This document shows positions 62,886 through 64,000 of a DNA stretch of 64,000 bases, piece after piece. The position numbers and the translations under genes were made by a program. The first letter of the stretch is position 1. Each line of letters starts with the position of its first letter. The stretch lies in contig CAUYUJ010014360.1 in assembly GCA_963575745.1 (NCBI GenBank), positions 665,379 through 729,378 of the forward strand, read 5' to 3'. This stretch comes from Prorocentrum cordatum. Lineage: Eukaryota > Sar > Dinophyceae > Prorocentrales > Prorocentraceae. The notes beneath the pieces were generated by a model. It was not told the DNA's origin. It saw only the letters and a list, made by a program, of their open reading frames with translations, and did no database searches.

Positions 62886-64000
62886 CGCCCCCCCCACCCC
62901 CCGACGGGCGCGCGGAGGCCGCTGGCGGACGGGCCCTTCCCCCCAACGCCCGGCCCTGAGCCACAGAACGGCGCACTGGGCCGCTGCATCGGGGCGGATG
63001 GAGGCGGGGAGCCCCGAGGCGGCTGGGGAGAAAGCCACGTGTGCATGCACTGTGTCGTGAGGGGGCCGAGGGGCCCGACACCTGCAGCAGTTTCGAAACC
63101 TCCACATGAGCAACACTCAAGAAAAGCCAGTTCCGCTGCGTGCCAGCTGCGACGGTTCTGCGACTCTATGAGCCAATTTGCCCCGCGTACCGCTGGGGGG
63201 GGATCTGGGCGCAGGCTCAGGGCTTGAGTTCGGCACCGACCTGCTGCAGTTCAACTCGAGAAGATGGAGGAAGCTGCCGCGCTGGAAGCTGGGGCAATGC
63301 CAAGAGGGCCCACCATAGGGGGTCGCCACAGTAGGGCCCAGTTCTGCCGAGATGCCTCTCGCCAGCGAGCTCACAAAACCGAAGTCACACTGCAAGGAAT
63401 CAGCGCGGGCGAGCCAAGCCACGCGGCATCTGGGCAAGTGGACCCATCTCTGTGAAACAAGCAAATATGCGGGCGAGTGCCCCTGACCCAACACGGGCTT
63501 GAAATGTCCATCCGCGCGTACAACAGGCAGCACCGAAACTCTTATACGGACTGCGGGGCAGGCCGACATAGAAAAGCGGGCCAAGCAAGAACAAGAAAGG
63601 GGCAGAATATCGAGGAGCCGAGGAGCGACGAAGCGAGGGGGAGAGAGAGGGGCGGCGACAGGAAAGGACAGACCGGGCCGACAGACGGACGGACGGGGGG
63701 ACGGGGAGGAGAAGCCAAGCAGGGAGGGAGAGGGAGAGCGCGCACGCGAGGGCCAAGAAACACAAGGGCAAGGAGAGGACACGGAGAGGGAGAGGGGAGA
63801 GGGGGGAGCCAAGAGCCACTGACAAGGCAAGGCAGGAAGGACGCACAGGGGACAGCGGGCAGGGGAGGGGGAAGAGGCCCGCGGAACAGCGCAGGGGACA
63901 CGTTCCCGCCACGCCAGGGATCAGGCAGGGCGCTGCGCTAAATCACTGCATCAGATCAGGGGGAAGAACGAGGAGCGAGAGAAGGAACAGGAGGAGGAAG
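62886..64000. other. No gene recognised
   Basis: C-rich at 62865-62905, then mixed, and strongly purine-rich (GAGGGAGAGGGAG-type) from about 63570 to the end, where spurious Arg/Gly/Glu and Pro/Ser/Leu frames appear. Confidence 0.4.

Noticed and set aside
1-64000. tRNA, rRNA or telomeric TTTAGGG repeats
   Set aside because: None seen on either strand by eye; a covariance-model scan would be needed to exclude single tRNAs.

Overview
The window is eukaryotic nuclear DNA, most likely from a dinoflagellate (a Prorocentrum-like, GC-rich, repeat-bloated genome fits best; this is inference). Evidence: a tandem dinoflagellate spliced-leader relic at 58205-58242, coding exons only 25-100 nt long with AG acceptors and GC or GT donors, introns up to 10 kb, several decayed non-LTR retrotransposons, and very large amounts of trinucleotide microsatellite. 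No rRNA, tRNA, CRISPR array or bacterial-type operon is visible, and nearly all long open frames are translations of repeats. Positions 42446-42545 are a 100-N assembly gap. || Main host gene: on the minus strand, from about 25099 down to about 1928, short segments read in order as the pore module of a six-transmembrane voltage-gated / cyclic-nucleotide-gated-like cation channel: S4-S5 linker (25040-25099), its continuation (24526-24579), S5 (24133-24227), a possible turret microexon (17790-17813), pore segment SLTQFTPA (about 15263-15290), S6 (12250-12344) and the cytoplasmic C-linker (1928-2029). Roughly 170 codons are spread over 23 kb. The introns carry degenerate CCAAGA arrays, microsatellites, tandem duplications and foldback/MITE-like elements. 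S1-S4 and the C-terminal part were not found with confidence. || Region 25.1-30.6 kb holds no recognised gene: a CGGACTC-type array, microsatellites, a foldback element and dispersed repeats. Region 30.6-42.4 kb holds two head-to-tail, near-identical minus-strand copies (A and B) of one LINE-type element (ORF1; ORF2 with endonuclease, reverse transcriptase and CCHC-like end; a 3' region with an 83-bp minisatellite and a (GGA)n tail). Both are broken. Region 43.7-46.6 kb is an unrelated, older plus-strand LINE (C). Region 50.2-53.5 kb is a three-unit higher-order repeat. Region 54.2-55.4 kb has a minus-strand frame that may be a retroelement C-terminal remnant. Region 58.2-61.8 kb is a third LINE type (D), plus strand: zinc-finger/coiled-coil ORF1 and endonuclease part of ORF2, without RT, with two spliced-leader relics in front. 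|| Several dispersed non-coding families recur: a TG...CA element with 38-bp inverted repeats, 5-bp target duplications and an internal (TCC)n; a foldback family at 6.2 and 29.4 kb; an approximately 155-bp AT-rich sequence at 10.1, 13.2, 47.1 and 56.1 kb; and matched pairs at 0.4/62.8, 6.4/24.9 and 29.0/50.0 kb.
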